A program made the position numbers and the translations under genes. DNA of 64,000 nt from Streptomyces pilosus (lineage in GTDB: Bacteria > Actinomycetota > Actinomycetes > Streptomycetales > Streptomycetaceae). The stretch covers positions 1-64,000 of the forward strand of contig NZ_BMTU01000019.1 of the NCBI RefSeq assembly GCF_014649835.1, given 5' to 3'. Below are positions 17,411 to 26,448 of this stretch, piece after piece (within the stretch, counting starts at the first letter, position 1; every line of letters starts with the position of its first letter). Under the pieces are notes generated by a model. It worked only from the letters and a program-made list of their open reading frames with translations, did no database searches and was not told the DNA's origin.

Positions 17411-18646
17411 TCAGACGTCCCGTCGTACGACGGCGGCGGCGTTGAACCCGCCGCGCCCGCGGGCCACGACCAGCGCGCTGCGCAGGTCCGCCTCACGCGG
17501 CTCCCGGGTGACGAGGTCGATCGGATGCCCCTTGCCGGGGCGCGAGACGTTCGCGGTGTGCGGGATCACGCCGTCCCGCAGGGCGAGCAGCGCGGTGGCC
17601 AGGTCCAGCGACGCCCCGCCCGCGAAGAGCCGGCCCGTCATGCTCTTGGGCGCGGTCACCGGGACACCGCCCGGCCCGAACACCTCACCGAGCGCCTGGG
17701 ACTCCGCCCGGTCGAGGTCCGGCACACCGGCGGCGTCCGCGAACACCACGTCCACGTCCGCCGCGGCCATGCCGGCGTCCCGCAGCGCCCCCCGGATCGC
17801 CCGCACCAGGCCGGTGGCGGCCCCGCCGGGCGGCGGCGGGCCGGGGTCGAACGTCGCCGCGTAGCCCGCGAGTTCGCCGTAGTCACGGGCGCCGCGCCGC
17901 TGTGCGCTCGCGGCGTCCTCCAGCACCAGGAACGCCCCGCCCTCACCCGGCACCTGCCCGGGGGCGTCGTCGGCGAACGGCAGGAACGCGCGGTCCGCCC
18001 GGTCGCCGGTGCTCATCGCGCCGGAGCTGAGCTGCCCGGCGACGCCGAGCGGGCACAGCGCGCCGTCGACGCCGCCGCTGAGCATCGCGGTGGTTCCCTT
18101 GCGGATCTGCCGCCGTGCGTTCCCCAGCGCGTCGAGGCCGCCGGCCGCGTCGGTCACCACGGTGTTGCTGGAGCCCTTCAGGCCGTGCCGGATGGAGATC
18201 TGCCCGGTGTTCACGGCGTAGAACCAGGCGAAGGACTGGTAGGCGCTGACGAAGCGCCCGCCCTTGCTCCACAGGTTCTGCAGCTCACGCTGCCCGAACT
18301 CGAACCCGCCCATCGACGAGGCGGTGGCCACCCCCATGCCGTACGGGGCGAGCCGGGCGGGGTCGAGCGCGCTGTCGCGCAGCGCCTCGTCGGCCGCGTA
18401 CAGGGAGAGCCTGGTGCCGTGGTCGGTCTGCGGGATGAGGCGGCTCGGGATGTGCTGCTCGGGGTCGAAGGCCGGTACCTCCCCGGCCAGTCGCAGCGGG
18501 TAGCCGGCGGCGTCGTAACGGGTGGTCGGGGCGATGCCGCTGCGGCCCGCCAGCGTCGCCGCCCAGTAGGCCTCGGCACCGATCCCGTTGGGCGCGGCCA
18601 CACCGACCCCGGTGACCACGGTGCGCACCCCGCCGTCGGCGCTCAT
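17411..18646 (-). CDS. KS beta / chain length factor, with Ala in place of the usual Gln
   Basis: The 411-residue thiolase-fold protein lacks the KS nucleophile, as KS beta subunits do. Where aromatic chain-length factors normally read EQAGGLDA, this one reads DAAGGLDA: the position of the Cys-to-Gln exchange is Ala167. The Gln supports decarboxylation of malonyl-ACP to make an acetyl starter, so its absence suggests another starter or a weaker priming function (inference). KS beta forms a heterodimer with KS alpha and sets chain length. Its ATG overlaps the KS alpha stop as ATGA, so the two are translationally coupled in equal amounts. Confidence 0.93.
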   Translation of the reverse strand: MSADGGVRTVVTGVGVAAPNGIGAEAYWAATLAGRSGIAPTTRYDAAGYPLRLAGEVPAFDPEQHIPSRLIPQTDHGTRLSLYAADEALRDSALDPARLAPYGMGVATASSMGGFEFGQRELQNLWSKGGRFVSAYQSFAWFYAVNTGQISIRHGLKGSSNTVVTDAAGGLDALGNARRQIRKGTTAMLSGGVDGALCPLGVAGQLSSGAMSTGDRADRAFLPFADDAPGQVPGEGGAFLVLEDAASAQRRGARDYGELAGYAATFDPGPPPPGGAATGLVRAIRGALRDAGMAAADVDVVFADAAGVPDLDRAESQALGEVFGPGGVPVTAPKSMTGRLFAGGASLDLATALLALRDGVIPHTANVSRPGKGHPIDLVTREPREADLRSALVVARGRGGFNAAAVVRRDV

Positions 18647-19926
18647 GCCGCCTCCCGCTCGGGACGGGCGAGGACGACGGCCGTCTGGAAGCCGCCGAAC
18701 CCGCTGCCGACGCTCAGCACGTTGTCGACCCGGGCCTCCCTGGCCCGCAGCGGTACGTAGTCCAGGTCGCAGACCGGGTCGGGTTCGTGGAGGTTGGCGG
18801 TCGGCGGGACGAGTCCCTCGCGCATGGCGAGCACGCAGGCGACCAGTTCGAGCGCGCCGATCGCGCCCAGCGAGTGCCCGATCATCGACTTCACCGAGCT
18901 GATCGGCACGTCGTAGGCGTGCCGCCCCAGTGCCGTCTTGAAGGCGGCGGTCTCGTGCCGGTCGTTCTGCTTGGTGCTCGATCCGTGGGCGTTGACGTAG
19001 TCGACCGACTCGGGCGTGAGGCGGGCCTCGGTGAGGGCCTGCGTGATCGCGTCGGCCATCTCCGTCCCGTCGGACCTCAGTCCGGTCATGTGGTAGGCGT
19101 TGCAGCGGGTACCGACACCGGCGACCTCGGCGTAGATCTGGGCACCGCGCCGCCTGGCGTGCTCCAGCTCCTCCAGCACCAGCACGGCTGCCCCTTCGCC
19201 CAGCACCAGCCCGTTGCGTGTCGCGTCGAACGGGCGCGAGGCGTGCTCCGGGTCGTCGTTGCGGGGCGTGGTCGCCTTGATGGCGTCGAAGCAGGCGAGG
19301 GTGATGGGTGAGATCGGGGCGTCGGTACCGCCGCTGATCACGACGTCCACGCTGCCCTCGCGGATCAGGTCCGCGCCGTGGCCGATCGCGTCGAGGCCCG
19401 AGGTGCAGCCGTCCGAGACGAGCGCCACGGGGCCCTGTGCCCCCACGAGGCGCGCCAGTTCGGCCGCGATGGAGCTCGGCACGAAGTGGTCGTAGAGGTG
19501 CGGTACGGCGTAACGGTGGTCGACGAGCCAGTCGGCGCCCTCGTTGCTGAGGACGGCGTACTCCCGCTCCATGCTCGTCGTGCAGCCCACGGCGTTGCCG
19601 AGGGACACCCCGACGGTGGCGGGGTCGTCCGCGGGCAGGTCGAGCCCGCTGTCGGCGACGGCCTCGCGGGCGGCGGCGACGGCGAACTGGGTGGCCCGGT
19701 CCATGCGCCGGACCTCCTGGCGGCCCAGTCCGGCGGTGAAGGGGTCGAAGTCGCATTCGGCGGCGACCCGGGACCGGTAGGGCGCAGGATCGAAGGACGA
19801 GATCGTGCGCGTGGCCGTGCGGCCGTTCGAGATCAGCTCCCAGTACTCCTTGGCGCCCGGCTTGCCGGGGGCCACTGCACCGATCCCCGTAATGACGATG
19901 CGACGCTCCATGACATCCTCACTCAC
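18643..19926 (-). CDS. KS alpha, type II ketosynthase
   Basis: The 427-residue enzyme has the active-site Cys174 in SDGCTSGLDA, the catalytic His motifs NAHGSSTKQND and KSMIGHSLGAIG, and the FabF-like start RRIVITGIGAVAPG. It carries out the repeated Claisen condensations of the aromatic polyketide with KS beta and the ACP. GTG start at 19,926 overlaps the acyltransferase stop (GTGA), which decides the start and implies coupled translation. A second in-frame ATG lies at 19,911. Confidence 0.95.
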   Translation of the reverse strand: MSEDVMERRIVITGIGAVAPGKPGAKEYWELISNGRTATRTISSFDPAPYRSRVAAECDFDPFTAGLGRQEVRRMDRATQFAVAAAREAVADSGLDLPADDPATVGVSLGNAVGCTTSMEREYAVLSNEGADWLVDHRYAVPHLYDHFVPSSIAAELARLVGAQGPVALVSDGCTSGLDAIGHGADLIREGSVDVVISGGTDAPISPITLACFDAIKATTPRNDDPEHASRPFDATRNGLVLGEGAAVLVLEELEHARRRGAQIYAEVAGVGTRCNAYHMTGLRSDGTEMADAITQALTEARLTPESVDYVNAHGSSTKQNDRHETAAFKTALGRHAYDVPISSVKSMIGHSLGAIGALELVACVLAMREGLVPPTANLHEPDPVCDLDYVPLRAREARVDNVLSVGSGFGGFQTAVVLARPEREAA

Positions 19927-21062
19927 AGTCGGCGGGGTCCGGTGACCGGCCCCGGCCTGTCACGCTCGCAGTCCTGCCTGGAGGCGGGCTGGTGTGCCTC
20001 TGGTTGCGTGCTGGGCCTCGTGCGGACAGTGCCCGCCGGTGCCGGCAGCGGGTCGTGCGCCAGCCACCCGCCGGCCAGCAGCCGTTCGACCGCCGTGCGG
20101 AGCGTGCGCAGGTCCGTGGCGTCGCCCCGGGCGCGCGCGGGCAGCAGCCCCTGGGCGGCGGAGCCGCCGGCGCCCACCGCCGGATGCCGCTTGGCCAGGG
20201 CGGTGAGTCCCTGCCCGGGTCCGGCCTCCAGCAGCAGCAGCTCTCCGGTGCCGAGCAGCGCGTCGAGCGCGGGGCCGAAGAGCACGGGCGCGGCCGGCTG
20301 ACCGGCCCAGAACCGCGGGTCGGCCGCCTGGGCCGGGGTGAGCGGTCCGGGCGTGTAGGCCGAGTGCAGCGGAAGCCCCGGTGCACGCAGGGGCAGCCGG
20401 GACAGCGCGGGCAGTGCCGCCAGTGCGGCGGGAGCGAGTGCCGGACTGTGGAAGGGGCTGAGGGCGCGGGTCCTGCGGCAGGTAAAGCCCGCCGCGCGCA
20501 GCCGGGCCTCCGACACGGCGAGCGGGGCCTCGGAACCGGCCAGGACGACCTGGCGGGGCGCGTTGACGGCGCCGACGACCACGTCGTCGTGCAGGTAGGG
20601 CGTCATCTCGGCGGCCGTGGCCTGCACGGCGAGCATGCCGCCGGCCGGCGCGGACTCGATGTGCGCCACCCGGTCGGCCATCAGCCCGGCCGCCTCCTCC
20701 AGGGTGAAGACACCGGCCAGGGTGGCCGCCGCGACCTCGCCGACGCTGTGGCCGAGCAGAGCCGCGGGGCGCACCCCCCAGTCGAGCACCATGCGGCCCA
20801 GGGCCCAGTCGACGGCGAACAGCAGGGGCTGGGCACGGCTCACCCCGTCCGGGTTCGCGGCCGGAGAGCCCGAGAGCCAGTCGGCGCGCAGCGCGGCGCC
20901 CTCGGCGCCCCACACCTCGAACACCTCGTCCACGAGGCGGCGGAACGGCGGGTGTCCGTGGTACAGGCCCACGGCCATGAGCGGCTGTTGGGCTCCCTGG
21001 CCGGGGAACAGCAGCGCGACACCGCGCGGTGCGGGAGCCGGGGACGGGGTGGTCGGGTGCAC
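19923..21062 (-). CDS. Discrete malonyl-type acyltransferase
   Basis: From GTG 21,062, preceded by CCAGGAGG, this gives 379 residues. The protein has the acyltransferase start LLFPGQGAQ, the nucleophile GHSVGEVAA with Ser106, a substrate-side motif SPFHSPAL and a final GPGQGLTALAK. Discrete ATs inside type II operons are uncommon, because most systems borrow FabD from primary metabolism. They occur in clusters with non-acetate starters, where they load or edit the ACP. It is first in the four-gene operon. Confidence 0.88.
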   Translation of the reverse strand: MHPTTPSPAPAPRGVALLFPGQGAQQPLMAVGLYHGHPPFRRLVDEVFEVWGAEGAALRADWLSGSPAANPDGVSRAQPLLFAVDWALGRMVLDWGVRPAALLGHSVGEVAAATLAGVFTLEEAAGLMADRVAHIESAPAGGMLAVQATAAEMTPYLHDDVVVGAVNAPRQVVLAGSEAPLAVSEARLRAAGFTCRRTRALSPFHSPALAPAALAALPALSRLPLRAPGLPLHSAYTPGPLTPAQAADPRFWAGQPAAPVLFGPALDALLGTGELLLLEAGPGQGLTALAKRHPAVGAGGSAAQGLLPARARGDATDLRTLRTAVERLLAGGWLAHDPLPAPAGTVRTRPSTQPEAHQPASRQDCERDRPGPVTGPRRL

Positions 21063-21448
21063 GGCTGCCTCCTGGGACGGGGACGGAACGGCGTGACAGC
21101 CGCACCCTGGCAGCACGCCCTGGAGGATCGGTCTCGGTCCGGGAAGCGCCCTGTGGTGACGCTCCAGCGGGCCCCCATCTGCTTCCCAGCCCGGATTCCC
21201 ACACTGGGGACACGGCCGAAGGAACGCGATCCGTGCCCTTCGGTCCAGCGCGCCCACCGCACACGGTCGCCGGACAGCGGTCACGAAACCGCCGTCCGGC
21301 GGCCGTTGGAGTTGACGGGCCCGTCTCCGGGTCCCGCGCGGCCGCCGGATCACCGGCTCTGCGGCGGCCTCGCTGTGAGCCTCCACCGTCGTCCGGGAGG
21401 TTCCGCGCATCCGACAGTCCGGGACGAACGACGCAGGGAGACCGCTCA

Positions 21449-22924
21449 GTGGAGAGGCAGCAGCACCGGGCCGACGTGGTGATCGTCGGCAGCGGTTACG
21501 GAGGTTCGATCGCCGCCCTCGGGCTGGCGGAGGCGGGGATCGACGCCGTCGTGCTGGAACGGGGCCGCCGCTGGCCCGTCACCGACGCGGGTGACACGTT
21601 CGCGACCCAGACCGCGCCCGACGGGCGTGCCGCGTGGCTCAGCGAGACGTCACCGCTGACGGACGCGAAGCTCGACGTCTACACGGGTGTGCTGGAGTTC
21701 GTCGAGGGCAGCGGCATGAACGTCCTCGCCGGCACGGGCGTGGGCGGGGCCTCACTGGCGTCCAACGGCACGATGTGCGAGCCCTCGGCCGCTCTGTTCC
21801 GGCGGACCCTGGGCGATGTGCTGGACCACCGCGAGATGAGCGGACGGTGGTACCCCGAGGCGCGGGAGCTGATCGGCTGCTCCCCGATACCGGACGACGT
21901 CTACGAGTCCGGGTTCTACCGGTCCGCGCGCTCGTTCGCCGATCAGCTGGACAAGGCCGGGATCCCGTGGGAGAAGGTCGACCTGGCGGTGGACTGGGAC
22001 GTGGTCCGCGAGGAGATGGCCGGCACCCGGGTGCGTTCCCAGATCGACGGGCTGAACGTCTTCGGCGTGAACAGCGGCGCCCAGCGCAGCCTCGACCGCA
22101 CGCTGCTGGCCCGCGCCGAGGCGTCGGGGCACATCACCGTGCGGCCGCTCAGCGTGGTGACCGCCGTGCGCCCGGCCGGCGGCGACGGCGACGGCTTCCA
22201 CGTCGACTACGAGTCGATCGACGAGCGGGGAACCGTGCGGTCCCTGCACCGGATCACCACCACCCGGCTCGTGCTGGCCGCCGGCACCCTGGGCACCAAC
22301 CGGCTGCTGCTGCGCGCCAGGGAGAGCGGCGCACTGCCCGCCCTGCACCACGCGCTCGGCACCCGCGTCGGCAACAGCGAGGTCATCACGGCCCGTACGG
22401 GCATGGCGGAGAACAACCCCCGGCAGGGCGGTCCCGCGGCGATCTTCGCGCGGGACTGGGAGGACAACCCGCTCGGCCCGGTGTCCCTGCTCAACTTCCC
22501 CTGGCCGGACGCCCCGGCGGAGGAGGGCTGGATCACCACCATCGGAGCGGTGCCGGCACCCGCGCTGGGTACCTTCCGCTACGACCAGGAGAAGGACGAC
22601 GTCGTCCTGCACTGGCCGGCCGGCGATCCTGCCCTGGCCCGGGCGCAGTCGGCCATCACCCACACCCTCGACCGGCTCAACGAGGCGAATCCGGGCAGCC
22701 GTACGGCGTTCAGCCGGATCGGCACCACCGGCGGCAACGTGGTCGGCGGCGTGCCGCTCGGCACCGTGACCGACGACGCGGGACGGGTCGGGGGCCACCC
22801 CGGCCTCTACGTGGTGGACGGGTCGCTGCTGCCCGGCACCGGTGTGCCGCCGGCGCTGACCGTGGCCGCCGTCGCGGCGCGTTTGACGTCGCTGCTGGTG
22901 CGCGAACTCGTCGGCACCCGCTGA
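21449..22924 (+). CDS. GMC-family flavin oxidoreductase (cholesterol-oxidase-like)
   Basis: The 491-residue protein has an N-terminal FAD-binding motif VIVGSGYGGSIAALGL, the cholesterol-oxidase-like GTGVGGASLASNG near residue 97, LVLAAGTLGTNRLLL and the C-terminal GLYVVDGSLLPGTG followed by NVVGG-type residues. No signal peptide is present, so it acts in the cytoplasm, unlike secreted cholesterol oxidases. Enzymes of this fold oxidise alcohols to ketones or aldehydes with oxygen; PimE in a polyene cluster is one precedent. GTG start after GCAGGGAG. It is divergent from the acyltransferase operon. Confidence 0.85.
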   Translation: MERQQHRADVVIVGSGYGGSIAALGLAEAGIDAVVLERGRRWPVTDAGDTFATQTAPDGRAAWLSETSPLTDAKLDVYTGVLEFVEGSGMNVLAGTGVGGASLASNGTMCEPSAALFRRTLGDVLDHREMSGRWYPEARELIGCSPIPDDVYESGFYRSARSFADQLDKAGIPWEKVDLAVDWDVVREEMAGTRVRSQIDGLNVFGVNSGAQRSLDRTLLARAEASGHITVRPLSVVTAVRPAGGDGDGFHVDYESIDERGTVRSLHRITTTRLVLAAGTLGTNRLLLRARESGALPALHHALGTRVGNSEVITARTGMAENNPRQGGPAAIFARDWEDNPLGPVSLLNFPWPDAPAEEGWITTIGAVPAPALGTFRYDQEKDDVVLHWPAGDPALARAQSAITHTLDRLNEANPGSRTAFSRIGTTGGNVVGGVPLGTVTDDAGRVGGHPGLYVVDGSLLPGTGVPPALTVAAVAARLTSLLVRELVGTR

Positions 22925-23194
22925 CCGCTCGGGAAAGGACTGCCCGCTCCCCCCGGCCGGGTGATCGGCCGGGGGTGCCGCACCCGTGGGCGAAGTGAGC
23001 CCCGGCAGCAGCCGCCCCGGGGGCCGGCGGCCGCCGTGACGACCGGACTCGTCCGCGCGCGCCTGCCGGCCCCTACCGGCACGGTGGCGGCGGCCCCAGG
23101 CCTGCCCCGCGGTCCGCCCGGGAGGGCCGCGGACGCCGGTGCGCGGCGGTGACCGGCGCCCCTCGGTCCGCTCCCGGACCGCGCTCGTCCTCCG

Positions 23195-23242
23195 GTGCCG
23201 CGGGAGCGCCTCCCCCTCGTGCCGCGGGAGCGCCTCCCCCTG
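23195..23242. repeat. 24-bp tandem repeat, two copies
   Basis: Two adjacent copies of a 24-base unit beginning GTGCCGCGGGAGCGCC differ only at the last base. There is no gene here; probably replication slippage. Confidence 0.7.
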
Positions 23243-23709
23243 GTGCCGTCCGCCGTTCCGGCGTGAACTGCACCCTCCCCCCGCCGTCCGGGCCGACGGT
23301 GCCGGCCCCGCTCGCGAAGCGGGCCGCACCCTCGTGAGCCCGGGCGGTGCGCTGCGCGGCGTCGGGCCTGGGCCCGGCGCCGTCGCCGTGTCGCCCGGGC
23401 GTCCCGTACGGCGCGCGCCCCTGGGACCGCGTCCGCCGGTCGCGGCGTCGTCCGCTCGGGGAAACGGCCGGGCACCGGCCCGCCGCCCCGGCCGTCACCC
23501 ACGCCCGAGTGGCCCTCCGATCCCTCCCCCTTCCTCCCGTGACAGCGGCGAAGTGTGGATCCGGGACGGATGTGGCAAAGGTCTGGAGGCGGGCTCCTGC
23601 GAATCCCCCGGCGACTCTCCGCCGCCCACCGTGCGTTCCGCCGTCCGGAACACCCCGGCCGGAGCCCCGAGCGGGACCGGATACCACAGACCGGCAATAA
23701 TAGTCACAC

Positions 23710-23738
23710 TTGTTTTAGGCCCTCACGATGGTTAGAGT
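23710..23738 (+). promoter_or_regulatory. Sigma-70-like promoter
   Basis: TTGTTT and TAGAGT are separated by 17 bases, which fits the Streptomyces HrdB consensus at the -10 element (TAGRRT). It points toward the SARP at 24,196 and would give a leader of about 450 bases. Confidence 0.45.
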
Positions 23739-24195
23739 GACCCTACCGGGCCTTGAGGACCAGACCGCCGCGGGGCCGGTGAACTGTCACACACGGGGTA
23801 CCGCTTCCGCCTTCGGGCAGCGGCGGGTGACACACGGGGAGACACCGCCTTGCACCAAGCCCGCGCATCAGCCGTTCCAGCGCCACTCGTCGCCCCGCAG
23901 CCCGCTCCACCCGTCACTGACGCCGGGAGCCCGCTGCGCACGGGACGCGGAATCCACAGCTCCGCCCACTAACCCTCAGCGGACCCGCCCATCGCGAGGG
24001 CGGACCTCTCCGCGGTCCGGCACGAGCCTGCGGCCCGAGACCTCCTGGATGCCCGCCTTCGGGCTGCCGTCACGCGCGGCCGAAAGGGCGGGGCCGGCCA
24101 CGGGCAGGCACCGGCGTTCGCCCGGACCACAAGAACCGAATGCTCAACAGAGACACCAATCTGCTGATACGGATTCAGTCAATTGAGGAGCAGTC

Positions 24196-26382
24196 ATGTG
24201 GTTTCGCGTACTCGGGCCGATGGAAGTCCTCGACGGCAGCCGGCCCATCGCCCTGGGCGGGACCAAGCAGCGTGCCACGCTGGGGTACCTGCTGCTGAAC
24301 GCCAATCGCGTGGTCCCCACCCGAGAACTCCTCGGCGCCCTGTGGCCCGACGGGACCCAGCCGACGACGGCCCGCAAGATCCTCCAGAACGCCGTATGGG
24401 GGCTTCGCGGATCCCTCGCGGCCGGCAGCACCGACCGTGAGAGCGGCCTCCTGCTCACGAAGGCCCCCGGATACGTCCTGCGAGTGGAACGCGACCAGGT
24501 CGACCTGCATCTCTTCCACCGCCGGACCCAGGAGGGGCGCGCCGCCCTCGAGTCCGGCTCCCCCGCGCAGGCCGCGGTCACCCTGCGCGACGCGCTGTCC
24601 CTGTGGCAGGGCCAGGCCATGTCCGACCTCGTCGAGAGCGGGATCAACTGGCCCGAGCTCGAAGCGGCGGAGAAGGCCCGGCTCGGCGCCATGGAGGACT
24701 TCTTCGAGGCCGAGCTCCGGTGCGGGCGGCATCAGTCCGCGCTCGGGGCCCTGGAGGCGATGGTCGAGGCCCAGCCCCTGCGCGAGCGTCTGTGCGGCCA
24801 GTTGATGCTGGCGCTGTACCGGTGCGGACGGCAGGCCGACGCGCTGAACGTCTACAGCCGGGTCCGCGCCGCGCTGATCGAGAACCTCGGCCTGGAGCCG
24901 CGGCGTGAGCTGCAGTCCCTCCAGCAGGCCATCCTGACCCAGGACTCCAAGCTGTCACCGCCCGAGCTGCCGTCACCGGTGCTCACCCTGGTACGGAGGG
25001 ACGCCGGCCCGGCGCAGGACGCCGCACCGGCGCGGCCCGCACCGCCCCGGGCGGTCGCCGTCGCCGCCCCCGACCGGCCCGGGACCCACCGGGACGCGGT
25101 GCACGGGCGCCCGGAGCGGGGCACGGACCTCGTCCCCGACACGCACGCCCCGCGACGCGTACGCGTACCGCCCCAGCGCACCGCTTCGGAGAGCCGACGC
25201 CGCCCGGTGAGCGTGCTGTTACTCAGGACCGGGCTCGCGTCGTCCCCGGGCGACGGCCGGCCGAAGCCCACCGACGAACTGCACGACCGCCTGACCGGCC
25301 GCGTCCGGGACCTCGTGGAGGAGCAGGGCGGATCGGTGATCAGTGCCATCGGGTCCACGCAGCTGGCCGTGTTCGGCTCCGGGCCCGGGGGTCACGACCA
25401 TGCCGGACGGGCGGTCCGCGCCGCCCTCGCCGTCCGGGACGAGTTCCACCTGGCCCCCACGGTCACTCCGTTCGACCGTTCCGCACCGCGCGCCGGCCAG
25501 GCGGCGGTCCACGCCGCGGTGTGCACGGGCGAGGCGCTGCTGCGCTACGAAGCCGACGGCTCGGACTCGGTCCGCTCGGTGAACGGAGCCCTCCTCGACG
25601 AATGCCAGTCCCTGCTGTCCCAGGCCTCCGCGGGGGAGGTCCGGGTCTGCGGGAACACCCGGCACCTGACCGCCTCGACGTACTGCTTCGCCTCCGTCGG
25701 CGACACTCCGCAGGCCTGGCAGGTGAACCGGACGCCCTCGCGTGCCGAGCACCCGCCGCCGGCGGCGGGTGTGGTGGACCGGGAGATCGAACTCGACTTC
25801 CTCAGGGGCATGCTGGAGCGCGTGCGGCGCCGCGAGACCCCCCACGTCGTCACGGTCGTCGGGAAATCCGGCAGCGGCAAGAGCAGGCTGCTCAAGGAGT
25901 TCGAGCGGCGCACCATGGGGCAGCCGGTGGCCACCTGGTTCCTGGTGCCCTCCGGCCGGGACCGGGAGTGGCGGCCGGCCGGTGCTTCCCAGCGGTTCCT
26001 CCTGCGCAGGAGCCCGCTCTTCGATCCGTACGGGAACGAGACGGTGGAGCTCGATCTGACGCAGTCGCTGAAATCCGGCCGCAACCCCCTGACGGGCATC
26101 GCGCGGGACTGCCCCCTGGTCATGTTCGTCGACGATCTGCACGAGGCGGACGGCGCCCTGCTGGACTTCGTCGGCCGCGTGAGCGGTGAGGCGGCGCGGG
26201 CCTCCCTGTTCATCGTGGCCGCGGCGCGCCCCTGGCTTTTCGACCGGCGTCCGGACTGGGGCGGCGGGTCACCGCACTGCACCACCCTCTCCATCGATCC
26301 GCCGAACCCGTCCCACCGCAGGCCGGCGCACCCTCCCGCCGCATCCGCGCACCTGCCGCTCTCCGGCCTCGGCACACCCTGA
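24196..26382 (+). CDS. Large SARP regulator with cyclase-like and ATPase regions (second copy, TTA codon)
   Basis: The 728-residue paralogue of the SARP at 2,334-4,433 begins MWFRVLGPMEVLDG with the same GGTKQRATLGYLLLNANRVV. Domain order is OmpR-type DNA-binding (about 1-95), BTAD (about 100-250), cyclase-like (about 335-500) and a truncated ATPase with Walker A GKSGSGKSR and Walker B-like VMFVDDLHE. A TTA leucine codon at 25,219-25,221 (residue 342) should make translation depend on the bldA tRNA, as for many antibiotic activators. The ATG follows GAGGAG. It is a likely pathway activator. Confidence 0.9.
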   Translation: MWFRVLGPMEVLDGSRPIALGGTKQRATLGYLLLNANRVVPTRELLGALWPDGTQPTTARKILQNAVWGLRGSLAAGSTDRESGLLLTKAPGYVLRVERDQVDLHLFHRRTQEGRAALESGSPAQAAVTLRDALSLWQGQAMSDLVESGINWPELEAAEKARLGAMEDFFEAELRCGRHQSALGALEAMVEAQPLRERLCGQLMLALYRCGRQADALNVYSRVRAALIENLGLEPRRELQSLQQAILTQDSKLSPPELPSPVLTLVRRDAGPAQDAAPARPAPPRAVAVAAPDRPGTHRDAVHGRPERGTDLVPDTHAPRRVRVPPQRTASESRRRPVSVLLLRTGLASSPGDGRPKPTDELHDRLTGRVRDLVEEQGGSVISAIGSTQLAVFGSGPGGHDHAGRAVRAALAVRDEFHLAPTVTPFDRSAPRAGQAAVHAAVCTGEALLRYEADGSDSVRSVNGALLDECQSLLSQASAGEVRVCGNTRHLTASTYCFASVGDTPQAWQVNRTPSRAEHPPPAAGVVDREIELDFLRGMLERVRRRETPHVVTVVGKSGSGKSRLLKEFERRTMGQPVATWFLVPSGRDREWRPAGASQRFLLRRSPLFDPYGNETVELDLTQSLKSGRNPLTGIARDCPLVMFVDDLHEADGALLDFVGRVSGEAARASLFIVAAARPWLFDRRPDWGGGSPHCTTLSIDPPNPSHRRPAHPPAASAHLPLSGLGTP

Positions 26383-26448
26383 CCGCCTGGTTCTACGCGC
26401 GACGACAGGAGGGCCGGGGACGGACCGCGGCGCGCCCGTCCCCCGGGC

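Larger units (their letters stand above)
22925..24195. other. Long intergenic region before the second SARP
   Basis: This region of about 1.27 kb has no convincing gene. Frames in it are long only because of the high GC content, and they lack family features. It holds a two-copy 24-base tandem repeat at 23,195-23,242, a marked AT-rich patch near 23,690-23,740 with a promoter-like pair, and TACGGATTCAGT at 24,168-24,179 just before the SARP ribosome site. Confidence 0.6.

Noticed and set aside
21449..22924. Secreted cholesterol oxidase
   Set aside because: There is no signal peptide and the gene lies in a polyketide cluster, so only the fold assignment is kept.
23195..23242. CRISPR array
   Set aside because: It is only a two-copy tandem repeat with no spacers, and no cas gene is present in the window.
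22807..23735. Long open frames on both strands in the gap before the second SARP
   Set aside because: They arise from the very high GC content, have Arg/Pro/Gly-rich composition with no domain, and lack good starts.
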